Made by a program: the position numbers and the translations under genes. From a virus, in IMG/VR virus record IMGVR_UViG_3300020463_001342, positions 1-26,811 of that record: a DNA stretch of 26,811 nt. One strand, 5' to 3'. Below, piece by piece: positions 8,685 to 17,231 of the stretch. Every line of letters starts with the position of its first letter. Position 1 is the stretch's first letter. The notes beneath the pieces were generated by a model that saw nothing but the letters and a program-made list of their open reading frames with translations, was not told the DNA's origin and searched no databases.

Positions 8685-9122
8685 TTATTTGATTTTAATA
8701 GTTTTAGGTTTCTTCTCTTCTGGAATGTTTCTAAACAATTCAATTGATAGAATACCATCAACTATTTCAGCACCTCTTACTTCTACATGTTCTGCAAGTG
8801 CAAAAGTTTTGTAAAAGTTTCTTTCTGCTATACCTTTATGTACGAACTCGTCAGTTTCATTTTTAATATCATTCTCGTTCTTATTTTTAGAACAAGTGAT
8901 TGTTAAATTGTTTTCTTTAAGTTCAATATCAACATCTTTTTTACTGAAACCGGCGACTGCCATTTCGATAAACCATTGATTATCGCCTCTCTTGACGATA
9001 TTGTATGGTATGTTAATAGTATTACCACTGTGTGGTACTGCGGCTTCGGATAGTTTATCAAAAATACTATCGAAACCTATTGTAAATGGACGGTATTGTC
9101 CAAACGCTTCTATTGTAGTCAT
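8685..9122 (-). CDS. hsp20: Small heat-shock protein Hsp20 (alpha-crystallin domain)
   Basis: 145 aa, the usual length for an IbpA-like holdase that keeps unfolded proteins soluble. The N-terminal arm is TIEAFGQYRPFTIGFDSIFDKL. The alpha-crystallin domain runs from about residue 38 (YNIVKRGDNQWFIEMAVAGF, KKDVDIELKENNLTI) through GIAERNFYKTFALAEHVEV to DGILSIELF, and the tail ends with KKPKTIKIK, whose IKI matches the IxI docking motif. A Shine-Dalgarno (AGGAG) lies 7 nt before the ATG. Hsp20 genes are common in marine T4-like phages. A terminator separates it from gene 43. I found no convincing 17-bp-spaced promoter before it; an AT-rich TATATATAATAATAG segment near 9180 may contain a -10 box. 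Confidence 0.95.
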   Translation of the reverse strand: MTTIEAFGQYRPFTIGFDSIFDKLSEAAVPHSGNTINIPYNIVKRGDNQWFIEMAVAGFSKKDVDIELKENNLTITCSKNKNENDIKNETDEFVHKGIAERNFYKTFALAEHVEVRGAEIVDGILSIELFRNIPEEKKPKTIKIK

Positions 9123-9215
9123 ATCTACTCCTATATTAGCAAGTTAAATGAGAACCTCACCCGAGCATTCTCTATTATTATATATATGGGGACGAATTTT
9201 AAAAATTCAAGTATT

Positions 9216-9434
9216 TTAACAAATACCCGATTCTTTTTGTGTTATTACTATTCTGACTCCCCGTCTAGATAATTCGTTACGAATCTTTTGTTTCTTCTTT
9301 TGCGATGTAGATTCATTATTAAGTGTAGAAAATAGTTCATCCTGAGATACATTTTTTATGTAATGATGTCTTACACTTCTTTTCTTTGTTGTTCTGTCAA
9401 CTATTACTTCACTTGGTTTAAATTTTGTAGGCAT
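9216..9434 (-). CDS. Conserved small basic protein next to regA
   Basis: 72 aa, lysine- and arginine-rich, beginning MPTKFKPSEVIVDRTTKKR. The helical segment SQDELFSTLNNES is followed by QKKKQKIRNELSRRGVRIVI. I recall proteins beginning with KFKPS at this location in T4-like marine phages; none has a known function. Basic charge and position in the RegA-polymerase region would suit RNA or DNA binding (inference). The start codon overlaps the regA stop by one base (TAATG), so the two are translationally coupled. Confidence 0.85.
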   Translation of the reverse strand: MPTKFKPSEVIVDRTTKKRSVRHHYIKNVSQDELFSTLNNESTSQKKKQKIRNELSRRGVRIVITQKESGIC

Positions 9435-9844
9435 TATTTATTTCCGATATTATATTTTGGACACAATTCCCATTCTGATTTTTCTTTGAATGGTATTATC
9501 TTTATTTGTTTTAGGGAACTACATTCTTTTGCTTGTTCCGTGTTCTGTATTTCAACTAGTCCCCAATCACTCAATAAAGTTGCGATTGTATTTCTACGTT
9601 CTAAATCTGATTGTTCTAGATTAGATTTTTTCCCGTCTAACATAAACAGTTCTTTAAAGTGTACTATAAAGTACCTTCCTTGTTTATGAAGTATATGACA
9701 TGATTGAAATAACTTGTTTTCTTTACGAGACGCAACACCTATTCTTGTCAATGTCTCTCTTACTTTTAAAAAGTCGTCTGGTTCTGCAAGAGTTATTTCT
9801 AACATATTTGCAGGAGCCCAACTTACTATATTATTTTCTTCCAC
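9434..9844 (-). CDS. regA: RegA translational repressor
   Basis: 136 aa from the GTG at 9844. RegA binds the initiation region of phage early mRNAs and blocks ribosome access, regulating its own message and clamp-loader genes in T4. The match to T4 RegA is clear over the whole length: LEITLAEPDDFLKVRETL, then QSCHILHKQGRYFIVHFKE, DWGLVEI, and the ending CPKYNIGN. The first 13 residues are an extension relative to T4. An ATG at 9805 would give a T4-like N-terminus but has no Shine-Dalgarno, whereas AAGGTG lies 7 nt before the GTG. It overlaps gene 62 by 14 nt. Confidence 0.95.
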   Translation of the reverse strand: MEENNIVSWAPANMLEITLAEPDDFLKVRETLTRIGVASRKENKLFQSCHILHKQGRYFIVHFKELFMLDGKKSNLEQSDLERRNTIATLLSDWGLVEIQNTEQAKECSSLKQIKIIPFKEKSEWELCPKYNIGNK

Positions 9845-10208
9845 CTTTATTCACCTTTTTCCTAATGGTTTGTATCTGTTCTGGTGTAAGTAGTGGGAGT
9901 ATTTGTCTTGCTTTTTCGTTGCTATATCCATAATATTCTTTCACCACTTCAACATCATTTTCTATTTCTGGTTTAATCCATTTACTAAACCTTTTTCTCT
10001 TTCTAATAATATTTATAAGAAACGAGAATTGTAAACGACTATCTAGATGATGATACTTATTCATTTCATTTGCAATCGCAACTGTGTCAGGGAAATAAGA
10101 CAATGACCTATTAATTACAAATGAGTTATAATGTTTTTCATTCTCTGGGTCTACCATTAAATCTTTCTTGGTATAGTTGATTGCGTTTAAAAATTCAAAT
10201 GGACTCAT
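9831..10208 (-). CDS. 62: Clamp-loader small subunit, T4 gp62
   Basis: 125 aa (T4 gp62 is 187), so a shortened form. It forms the clamp-loader complex with four gp44 subunits and helps open and load the gp45 ring. The sequence is mostly helical, beginning MSPFEFLNAINYTKKDLM, with SRLQFSFLINIIRKRKRF in the middle. Identification depends mostly on position between gene 44 and regA, with ATGA overlap to gene 44, as in all T4-like phages. The loss of about 60 residues relative to T4 is also seen in marine relatives as far as I recall. Confidence 0.88.
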   Translation of the reverse strand: MSPFEFLNAINYTKKDLMVDPENEKHYNSFVINRSLSYFPDTVAIANEMNKYHHLDSRLQFSFLINIIRKRKRFSKWIKPEIENDVEVVKEYYGYSNEKARQILPLLTPEQIQTIRKKVNKGGRK

Positions 10209-11143
10209 TTAAAACTCACATTCGCCATAACTTCGGTTAGACATGCGACCATATTTAGTTCATGGTCTGCGACAAAACTATTTTTGTATTGATAGTCTGC
10301 AAGTATCAGAACTAATTGTGGGATACTCTCAGGTTGTACTTTCTCATACATAGTATCATAGACACCACGAATGATTGCAACTGGGTCTACATCAATATTG
10401 TTGACTACCCATGTTCTCATTTGTTTAAAATCTTTTTGTTTTAATGTGGAATATAAATCATCAAACGAGTCTTCCTTGTTTACTAAAATGTTTGCATTGA
10501 TTGTACCACCAATTGCATTTCTTTGACATTCGTTTAGACATCTTCTCCAATCTGGTGCATACTTAGTGATTACTTCTGCAATTACTTCTTCTTTATATTC
10601 TACACCTTCATCTTTTAGAATAGTCTGTAGTCTTTTCATGAACTGACCACATAGTTGTGCGAGTGTCTTCTTAGTAGTATTAAACTCATAGACACCACAA
10701 CGAGAATGTAGTGGCTCGATTATACGATTCTTAAAATTACAAGTCAGAATAAATCTACAGTTCTGACTAAACTCTTCTATAAATCCACGCAGTGCGGGTT
10801 GAGTTGATTGTGGATTTAGATAATCTGCTTCATCTAGGATAACAACTTTATATCCACCTTGTAAAGAAACTGTAGATGCAAACTGTTTTATCTTACCCCG
10901 AAGAGTATCAATATTACCTTCTTCTGACCCATTAATAATAATGTAGTCAAGTTCAAGTTGTTCGCATATTGCTTTTGCAATAGTAGTTTTTCCGAGTCCC
11001 GCAGTTCCCGTAAATAACATATTAGGTATTTCACCCGATTCTACAATCTTTGAAAAAGTTTGTTTTAGTTCTTTTTGAAGTATTGTCTGTTCGACAGTTT
11101 TGGGTCGATACTTCTCAACCCATAAGAATAAATCTTCTTGCAT
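10205..11143 (-). CDS. 44: Clamp-loader ATPase, T4 gp44
   Basis: 312 aa (T4 gp44 is 319). AAA+ ATPase that loads the gp45 sliding clamp at primer ends. Visible motifs: WVEKYRPKTVEQTIL at the N-terminus, Walker A FTGTAGLGKTTIAKA (near residue 45), Walker B VILDEADYLN, sensor 1 ILTCNFKNRI and the SRC box HSRCGVYEF. The C-terminal collar domain follows (residues 220-312). It has its own promoter (11243-11271) and a leader with a long inverted repeat (11163-11227). Confidence 0.97.
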   Translation of the reverse strand: MQEDLFLWVEKYRPKTVEQTILQKELKQTFSKIVESGEIPNMLFTGTAGLGKTTIAKAICEQLELDYIIINGSEEGNIDTLRGKIKQFASTVSLQGGYKVVILDEADYLNPQSTQPALRGFIEEFSQNCRFILTCNFKNRIIEPLHSRCGVYEFNTTKKTLAQLCGQFMKRLQTILKDEGVEYKEEVIAEVITKYAPDWRRCLNECQRNAIGGTINANILVNKEDSFDDLYSTLKQKDFKQMRTWVVNNIDVDPVAIIRGVYDTMYEKVQPESIPQLVLILADYQYKNSFVADHELNMVACLTEVMANVSFK

Positions 11144-11162
11144 AATGTAAAGTTCTCAAGGT

Positions 11163-11227
11163 GAGAAGAGTAAGAAAGCGTTGTGTATAATAATATTGTG
11201 ACACCTAGCAATGTGCTTACTCTTCTC
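11163..11227 (-). promoter_or_regulatory. Long hairpin in the gene 44 leader
   Basis: A perfect 12-bp inverted repeat: GAGAAGAGTAAG at 11216-11227 (minus sense) pairs with CTTACTCTTCTC at 11163-11174, with a 41-nt loop that contains shorter repeats. It lies between the promoter at 11243-11271 and the gene 44 ATG (11143), ending 19 nt before the start codon. No U-tract follows, so it is not a typical terminator. Confidence 0.75.
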
Positions 11228-11242
11228 TAAAATTAAAAAGGT

Positions 11243-11271
11243 AGTATATCAGGTTTAACTTTTATTGTCAA
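11243..11271 (-). promoter_or_regulatory. Promoter for genes 44-62-regA
   Basis: Minus strand: TTGACA (11271-11266), 17 bp, TATACT (11248-11243). The -35 box lies in the last codons of the 74-aa gene upstream. The predicted leader is roughly 95 nt, unlike the leaderless early genes in this window. Confidence 0.8.
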
Positions 11272-11479
11272 CCTTTGATTGTTCAGATTGGAATTGTTCA
11301 CACATCTGAATAATTTGAGTTGCTTGGTCTCTTAACTGACCAATTGTTGTCAACTCTTCACCTTTAAAACCACCTCTTTGAACTACGGTATCAATTACTG
11401 CAACAGTAGACCTTGATACTCGATTCGCAATTTCATATATTTGCGAGTGGTCTTTTTGTTCTGGTACTGGTTTTGCCAT
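11255..11479 (-). CDS. Conserved small protein between genes 45 and 44
   Basis: 74 aa, soluble, mostly helical. Segments SQIYEIANRVSRSTVAVIDTV and EELTTIGQLRDQATQIIQMCEQF look like two amphipathic helices joined by RGGFKGE, which suggests a helical hairpin or oligomer. The start lies one nt after the gene 45 stop, and the gene 45 3' end supplies a good Shine-Dalgarno (AAAGGAG). No known family is evident. The position between clamp and clamp loader suggests a replication accessory role, by inference only. Confidence 0.8.
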   Translation of the reverse strand: MAKPVPEQKDHSQIYEIANRVSRSTVAVIDTVVQRGGFKGEELTTIGQLRDQATQIIQMCEQFQSEQSKVDNKS

Positions 11480-11480
11480 T

Positions 11481-12161
11481 TTACACTCCTTTATAGGTTG
11501 ATGATTTCTCTAATGCAATAAAGTATTCTATATCACTCTGTTTACTTGTAAAGTGTGAGATAAGTTTACTTGATATCATAACATGAAAATCCTCATCAAC
11601 AACTTTTAAGTTATTTACATTCATTATGAAATTGAATTCAGTTCCTTCTGGATAACTACCTTCAACATCAATACTAAAAACATTCGAAGTTGCATTCGCA
11701 GAATCAACAATCGAAAGTCTAACTGCACCTTGTGTATTTGAGATAGACATTTCTGTATGTCCCAATGCACCAGCAGCTCTCCTAATTTTATTTAGGGTAT
11801 CACTATCTAGTGAAAAATTAACTTCCGCTTCTGGCATCTGTACATCTTTACCAGATGATGTTAACATGTCTGGGTCAGAATAATAATACTTAACTGCGGA
11901 ACGACCAGTTGAATCACCAACGGTCACATAGTCATCTTCAAAAGTCAAATGTGGTTTATCTACTAAAGATATCACATTTAGAAATTCACCTAAATCATAG
12001 ATACCAAACTCTTTCGGGAATGATTCTGTGATAGTAGACGAAGAAAGAACATTTCTTGCGACAGAAATAGTCTTTAATTGATTACCCGTCTCCACTACTA
12101 TATTCGGGTTGATATTTGCATAATTTCTTAATACACCTATCGTTTGGTCACTTAGTTCCAT
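11481..12161 (-). CDS. 45: Sliding clamp, T4 gp45
   Basis: 226 aa (T4 gp45 is 228). The trimeric ring tethers gp43 to DNA and, in T4, also activates late transcription through gp55 and gp33. The sequence begins MELSDQTIGVLRNYANINPNIVV and includes ITESFPKEFGIYDLGEFLNVISL, DDYVTVGDSTGRSAVKYYYS and the C-terminal ISSKLISHFTSKQSDIEYFIALE, all typical of T4-type clamps. Presence of gp45, gp55 and TATAAATA boxes in the same window supports a T4-like sliding-clamp-dependent late transcription system. It lies 9 nt after gene 46 stops upstream in the minus operon. Confidence 0.96.
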   Translation of the reverse strand: MELSDQTIGVLRNYANINPNIVVETGNQLKTISVARNVLSSSTITESFPKEFGIYDLGEFLNVISLVDKPHLTFEDDYVTVGDSTGRSAVKYYYSDPDMLTSSGKDVQMPEAEVNFSLDSDTLNKIRRAAGALGHTEMSISNTQGAVRLSIVDSANATSNVFSIDVEGSYPEGTEFNFIMNVNNLKVVDEDFHVMISSKLISHFTSKQSDIEYFIALEKSSTYKGV

Positions 12162-12170
12162 TATATACTC

Positions 12171-13886
12171 CTACTTAATTTTACTAAAGTTTTTCTCTTT
12201 TACAAACTCAATCTTTCTAGAGAATGAGGCGTCTTCGAGTTCTCCCTTATGGGAAATGACAAAAACATTTGTATCTTCTTGCAAAGTATACAGTATTTTC
12301 ATCAAATTGTCAACCCCTTCCATATCTAAAGATGAATCAAATGTTTCATCTAAGATTAAAAGATTGGTTGCGACACTATTTTTCATCTTGGCAATTTGTC
12401 TCCAAGTAAATAATAATGATAAGTCGATTCTTTGTTTTTCTCCTTCTGAGAAAGAGTCATAAGTAAATGCGTCACGATGTCTAGAACGAATAGTTTCAAT
12501 AAAACCTTCATCTAAATCAAAGTGAACATAAAAATCTAATATTTGTAAATATTGATTTGTTAAATTATTTATCACGGGTAAATATTGTTTAATAATTTTA
12601 GATTTAATACCCGAGTCTCTTAATAGTTCACTACTGACTTGGTGGTAAGAAAATTGTTCATTAAGTTTATATTTTCCATCTTGTAGTTTTTCTTTTTCTT
12701 TTCTAAACTCTTCTAGTTCTGCATTTGCATCTGATAAATCACCACTTGATTCTATTTGAGACTCTATATCGTTTTGCAATGAGTCGACCACTTTATTTAA
12801 TTTATCAATAGTTTTGTTATTACCAGATATTTCTGCATTATAATTTGCACAATCATCAATAGTATCTTGAAACAACTGTATTGATTTATTATAATTATCT
12901 CTCTCTTCGTCAGATTTATCTATTCCTACTTTTAGTTTGTCTAATCTTTTTTGTGTTGTTTCTATTTTCTCTTGTTTTAATTTTAAGTCTATCTCTTGAC
13001 TACATGTAGGACATTCATCATTCTCAGAAAAAAACTTGTTTTCTTTTTTAACAACTCTAAACTGTGCATTGATATTTGCAATAGTTTCTTCAAACTTTTC
13101 TTTTACTTTTATTACGGAACTTTGCATATCTATTGCGGGTTGTAATGATTTTTCTACTTGTTTACTTAAGATTATATTTTTATCGTTCAAATTCCTGATA
13201 TCTTCTTGAGTCTTAGATATCATATCTTGTTTTTCTTTTCTGAACTGTTCGTTAACTGATGCAATATCTCTTAGATATTTTTTCTGTGCATTTATTTTAG
13301 AATTGATAAGATTGATATCATTTCCGTTTTGAGTGATTTCGTCTTTTAACTTACCGACCTTTTCTTTTAGTATAATGTTCATGAGAGAGAACATATTAAT
13401 ATCAAGTAGGTCTTCTATAACGCTCCTTCTTTGTTGAGAGGTAAGTTGCATGAAGGGTACGAAACTCGAAGACCCAAGAACCACAATCTGATGAAAAGAC
13501 TTATGATTCAGTTTTAAAATATTTTTTTCTAACAGTGCTTGATAGTCTTTGACATGAGAGTTTTTATTCAACATGTTTCCGTCTAACCAAACTTCAAATG
13601 CATTTGGTTTAATACTACGAACAATTTTAAATTTCTTACTACCTACACTAAATTCTACTTCAACTACAGTTCCTTTTCCGTTAATAGAATTTATTAATTG
13701 ATTTTTAGATATCTTACGATGTGGTTTACCAAATAATGCAAATGACAACGCATCCAACATCGTAGACTTACCACTACCATTTGCACCCACTACTAAAGTG
13801 GTAGGTGTATCTTGAAAGTTTACTTCTGTAAAGTTATTCCCAGTACTAAGAAAGTTCTTGTACTTAAGAGTTTCAAATTGTATCAT
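12171..13886 (-). CDS. 46: Recombination endonuclease subunit, T4 gp46 (Rad50/SbcC-like)
   Basis: 571 aa (T4 gp46 is 560). SMC-like ATPase that, with gp47, processes DNA ends for recombination. Walker A is VVGANGSGKSTMLDAL (near residue 35). Long coiled-coil segments run through the middle and are joined by a zinc hook, CPTCSQE (near residue 290). The ABC signature is SFSEGEKQRIDL and Walker B is NLLILDETFDSSLD, followed by the H-loop VFVISHK. The end overlaps no gene, and gp45 follows after 9 nt. The start overlaps the 61-aa gene by 4 nt. Confidence 0.97.
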   Translation of the reverse strand: MIQFETLKYKNFLSTGNNFTEVNFQDTPTTLVVGANGSGKSTMLDALSFALFGKPHRKISKNQLINSINGKGTVVEVEFSVGSKKFKIVRSIKPNAFEVWLDGNMLNKNSHVKDYQALLEKNILKLNHKSFHQIVVLGSSSFVPFMQLTSQQRRSVIEDLLDINMFSLMNIILKEKVGKLKDEITQNGNDINLINSKINAQKKYLRDIASVNEQFRKEKQDMISKTQEDIRNLNDKNIILSKQVEKSLQPAIDMQSSVIKVKEKFEETIANINAQFRVVKKENKFFSENDECPTCSQEIDLKLKQEKIETTQKRLDKLKVGIDKSDEERDNYNKSIQLFQDTIDDCANYNAEISGNNKTIDKLNKVVDSLQNDIESQIESSGDLSDANAELEEFRKEKEKLQDGKYKLNEQFSYHQVSSELLRDSGIKSKIIKQYLPVINNLTNQYLQILDFYVHFDLDEGFIETIRSRHRDAFTYDSFSEGEKQRIDLSLLFTWRQIAKMKNSVATNLLILDETFDSSLDMEGVDNLMKILYTLQEDTNVFVISHKGELEDASFSRKIEFVKEKNFSKIK

Positions 13887-14068
13887 AAATTATATTCTTT
13901 CTTTATCTCTTCGGGTATTGGTTCGTGAAAAGGAATACTATTCATACTTCTCACTTTCATTTCTAGAATCAAGTTTCTGTTTTTTTCTGTTGTACTTTGT
14001 TTTGTCTTGGTGCGTAGACGGTTTATGAAACTTGTCCATATTTTTTTTAACTGGATTTTTTTTACCAT
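13883..14068 (-). CDS. Conserved small basic protein between genes 47 and 46
   Basis: 61 aa, strongly basic N-terminal half (MVKKIQLKKIWTSFINRLRTKTK) and a less basic end with SIPFHEPIPEEIKKEYNL. It starts 9 nt after the gene 47 stop and ends in an ATGA overlap with the gene 46 start. Small proteins of this type occur between genes 47 and 46 in marine T4-like phages. Function unknown; co-translation with the gp46/gp47 nuclease suggests an accessory role (inference). Confidence 0.78.
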   Translation of the reverse strand: MVKKIQLKKIWTSFINRLRTKTKQSTTEKNRNLILEMKVRSMNSIPFHEPIPEEIKKEYNL

Positions 14069-14077
14069 TTTGATTTC

Positions 14078-15136
14078 TCATTCAATTTCTATATTCTCTG
14101 CTTCTACCATAAGAGTAGAAATTTCTTTTTTAATTCTTTCCTTGTCTAAATCTGTGACAACCGAATCGATGTAATTATACACTATTGTCTCAGTATTGTC
14201 AAGGTCTATTTTACCATCATTTACATTAGTACCAATAAACTCTGAGAAATCTTCTGCAATTTTTAGTTCATGTATTTTTTGTGATTGTATTCTATCTATA
14301 AATCTTTCGAACTTATATGTGTCTCCTTTATTGGTTACAATAACTTTTACAAACTTATCGTCAAGATATCTTAAATCTTGAAAGTCATTTATTTTTTCGT
14401 GGTCATAATATATTTTTTCATAAATCCTATGTGGATTTTGAACGGGTGTTAATTCTCTTGTTTCAGTATCAAGAATATGAAAATACTTAGGGTCATCACA
14501 ATCATTCCAAAAAAATTCCATTTGAGCACCAAGGTAGTGTATATTGCCTTGATTAGACTTGGAATGAAAATGTCCCGTTAACACCATTTCAAATTTTTCG
14601 AAAGGTTGTCTACTCATCCCGTCAATGCAAGGCATTCCTTTTGACATGTCGAATCCTTGAAGTTCTAAATGAGCTCCTATTATTGATGCGTTACAATTAT
14701 TAATGAATTCTAAAGACTCTTCTTCATTATCTTCTGCAATCCATGGAAGTAATCCAATGTTCAAACCATCATAATTCATAACCATTGGTTTGTCAATAAT
14801 GTTTACTTCGTTCATGTAATGTCCTTGCAATTCTTTCAGGGAGTTTAAATCATTCGTGTTTTTAAAATAAGTATCATGATTACCTAAAATAATATCCATG
14901 GTAATACCATACTCTCTAAGTTTTTCTAAAAATATTTTACGATTATGATTTAAACATTTAAAGTTTACGGTCTTACGATTATCGTAGTAATCTCCCAGAT
15001 GTAAAATTCTGTCTATTCCATTATCATTCAAATGTGGAAAAAATACATCACGATAAAATTTCTCTTGATAGTCCATAAAAATATCAGAAGAATTACGGAT
15101 ACCACAATGGGTATCATTAAGTATAGCGATTTTCAT
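14078..15136 (-). CDS. 47: Recombination nuclease subunit, T4 gp47 (Mre11/SbcD-like)
   Basis: 352 aa (T4 gp47 is 339). Calcineurin-like phosphoesterase that forms the end-processing nuclease with gp46. All metal-binding blocks are visible: LNDTHCG (residues 5-11), HLGDYYDNR (about 46), LGNHDTY (about 84), GAHLELQ and LTGHFHS (about 187). The gene has an upstream promoter (15166-15194) and a leader of about 25-30 nt with a purine-rich GAGAGAA element that may serve as Shine-Dalgarno. Confidence 0.97.
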   Translation of the reverse strand: MKIAILNDTHCGIRNSSDIFMDYQEKFYRDVFFPHLNDNGIDRILHLGDYYDNRKTVNFKCLNHNRKIFLEKLREYGITMDIILGNHDTYFKNTNDLNSLKELQGHYMNEVNIIDKPMVMNYDGLNIGLLPWIAEDNEEESLEFINNCNASIIGAHLELQGFDMSKGMPCIDGMSRQPFEKFEMVLTGHFHSKSNQGNIHYLGAQMEFFWNDCDDPKYFHILDTETRELTPVQNPHRIYEKIYYDHEKINDFQDLRYLDDKFVKVIVTNKGDTYKFERFIDRIQSQKIHELKIAEDFSEFIGTNVNDGKIDLDNTETIVYNYIDSVVTDLDKERIKKEISTLMVEAENIEIE

Positions 15137-15165
15137 AGTGTTCTCTCAACTATTATTTTGAATGT

Positions 15166-15194
15166 ATTATACAGACGTTAACATGTTTTGTCAA
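15166..15194 (-). promoter_or_regulatory. Promoter for genes 47-46-45
   Basis: Minus strand: TTGACA (15194-15189), 17 bp, TATAAT (15171-15166). The -35 box lies inside the last codons of the upstream glycosyltransferase gene. The leader to the gene 47 ATG is about 23-30 nt. Confidence 0.85.
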
Positions 15195-16158
15195 GTGCAT
15201 AATCCATTTTATTTTTAAATTCTTTATAGTACTCTTCTTCTGATAACAAGACTTTTTTATAATTATTTCTGTACTCTTTTAATTTAGAGTCAAATACTTT
15301 TGGGTCTCTAAGTTCTAAAACCTTTTCAATAAATTCTTTTGATGACGATACTCTTTGCCAGTCATCTATATTATATGTATTGTTAGTATCGTAATCTCTC
15401 CAGACCATAGGTATGATACCTATAGAAAGTGCTTCAGGATATCTACTAGTAGTTGCAGTTTGGTCAATCCAATTAAAACAAAGAGTAGAACGAGTGGGTT
15501 CTAACATTGGATATAATTGTCTCCAATCTTTTATCCACTTAGATTGTCTTTTGATACCCGAAGGAAAACCACCAACCATTACTGTAGATAATTCTGAACG
15601 ATATATTTCTCTAATAGTTTTTTCTCTATCGTTTCCATGTTTCATTCTACCCCAGTATCCAAAGTCAGTTGTTTTTTCTATATCAAACAATGCGTTATCC
15701 AATCTCTGTATAAAATGATATTTCATTCCATGAATGTTTCCACTAAAGTCGGTTTCATCTATGGTGGTAAACTTTTTTATGTTCGGTAAAAAACTACGAT
15801 ACAATTCTTCTGTGTCTCCCCTATCACTTCTAAACATGATAACATTTTTATCTTTGAAGTAAGGTGCAATCTTTTCTATATGTGATTGTGATTTTTCTAA
15901 ATCCTTTGGGTTCATTTGCAACTCCCCATGATATCTAAATTCACTATCAGAAGGGATTACAATTACATCTGCGTTTTCAATACTCTTTGGTGTACGTTTT
16001 GGTTTATTCTTATTAAAGGATACATTATATGTATCATAATTGTATTGTGGATTTTCTCTAGTCCATTTTACATAGTTTTCAAAAAAACTATCGAGTACAG
16101 TTTCAAGTGGGCCATTGTATTTTACATTCGACCTTAATCTTGCAATAGTGATGTTCAT
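15178..16158 (-). CDS. Putative glycosyltransferase (GT-B/exostosin-like)
   Basis: 326 aa. The C-terminal half carries the pattern RSTLCFNWIDQTATTSRYPEALS followed by IGIIPMVWRDYD, resembling the donor-binding region of GT-B or exostosin-type transferases (an S-R-Y/F-x-E-A-L-x-x-G-x-I-P-x-V motif). The middle has FGYWGRMKHGNDREKTI and STVMVGGFPSGIK. The N-terminal half is less typical. ATGA overlap with the upstream glycosyltransferase at 16155 indicates that they act together. Targets could be phage DNA, phage structural proteins or host surface sugar; nothing in the window decides this. Exact family is uncertain. Confidence 0.65.
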   Translation of the reverse strand: MNITIARLRSNVKYNGPLETVLDSFFENYVKWTRENPQYNYDTYNVSFNKNKPKRTPKSIENADVIVIPSDSEFRYHGELQMNPKDLEKSQSHIEKIAPYFKDKNVIMFRSDRGDTEELYRSFLPNIKKFTTIDETDFSGNIHGMKYHFIQRLDNALFDIEKTTDFGYWGRMKHGNDREKTIREIYRSELSTVMVGGFPSGIKRQSKWIKDWRQLYPMLEPTRSTLCFNWIDQTATTSRYPEALSIGIIPMVWRDYDTNNTYNIDDWQRVSSSKEFIEKVLELRDPKVFDSKLKEYRNNYKKVLLSEEEYYKEFKNKMDYALDKTC

Positions 16159-17231
16159 GCGATAAATGTATTCAAATTGTTTTGGTGTGATTTAAAAGTT
16201 TCTATGGTTTTATCAATTGCATTTTCTATATGTTGTTTCCATGCATCTTGATTATGTTTTTCATAGGTCATTTCTTGTATTTCTTTTCTATCAACATTTT
16301 CAAAAGATTTTATTGCAGAAACAAGTGCGTCTTTATCATTCGTTGGTATTTTTTTATAATGACTCGGACTTGCTGGAATAATTTCAGATGCATGGTTTCC
16401 GTTTTTATAAGAGTTTAAAATTATTGGTATTCCACAAGACAAAGCTTCCATTGCAGTTATACCCCATGTTTCTCTATTCCAAGTAGAAAAAAATGTATTA
16501 CATTTTGAAATGTTTTTTATAACATCATCGTGTTTCAAATCCCAAACTGTATTATCCCAGTTTTTATTTTTTTCATAATATCGTGTATGGCCATCTATTT
16601 TTGCATTTGTTTTTTTAAATCGTACAGTAGAAGAAGACATCGCTGTGATAACCAATGTTTTTAAATCTGTATGTTTAGTCATGTGTTTTAATTTAAATGG
16701 TGATTTTCCTACATCACACCTACCGATAGTTCCACAATCATATTCACTATCTAGTATGTCTGGTTTCGTACAATATGAAGGTCGGATAATACCAAACGGA
16801 AGGAATTTACTTTTAGTATATTTTTTTATTTTATTATCGTACCATTCTCTTTGAAAATCAGATACGAGAAATAAAGAATGACCTTTCTTATGTAAATTTT
16901 CAAATCTTTGGTTGATAGATAGAAATGGATAAAAACAATGTTCAATACTCATTATTGGAATATGTGATTTAGATACAACTGAACCACAAAACGCACTCCA
17001 AGCAAAGTTATTCATTATGACATCTGCATTACATTCTTCTGCTTTGTTTATAATTTGTTGTTGCATTTGTTTTGTTCTTTCTTTATCAACTTCCATATGG
17101 TATTTAAAATATAAAACTTCTACATCAAAATTATTTTTTATTAACTTACAAAACATTTCTGTACCACCACTTACAGTAGAGTCAGTAATTCTTCTACCAT
17201 AAGGGTCTAAAAATGGTAATAGTATTTTCAT
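16155..17231 (-). CDS. Glycosyltransferase, GT-B fold, GT4-like
   Basis: 358 aa from the ATG at 17231, chosen because it forms an ATGA overlap with the upstream gene; a longer reading from 17270 lies inside that gene. The N-terminal MKILLPFLDPYGRR and VSGGTEMFCKLI match the first Rossmann strand and acceptor loop of GT-B enzymes. Residues IGRCDVGKSPFKLK begin the donor domain, and FSTWNRETWGITAMEALSCGIPIIL has the E-x7-E motif of retaining GT4-like enzymes. It ends overlapping the next glycosyltransferase. T4 carries DNA glucosyltransferases, but I see no specific similarity to them. Confidence 0.82.
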   Translation of the reverse strand: MKILLPFLDPYGRRITDSTVSGGTEMFCKLIKNNFDVEVLYFKYHMEVDKERTKQMQQQIINKAEECNADVIMNNFAWSAFCGSVVSKSHIPIMSIEHCFYPFLSINQRFENLHKKGHSLFLVSDFQREWYDNKIKKYTKSKFLPFGIIRPSYCTKPDILDSEYDCGTIGRCDVGKSPFKLKHMTKHTDLKTLVITAMSSSTVRFKKTNAKIDGHTRYYEKNKNWDNTVWDLKHDDVIKNISKCNTFFSTWNRETWGITAMEALSCGIPIILNSYKNGNHASEIIPASPSHYKKIPTNDKDALVSAIKSFENVDRKEIQEMTYEKHNQDAWKQHIENAIDKTIETFKSHQNNLNTFIA

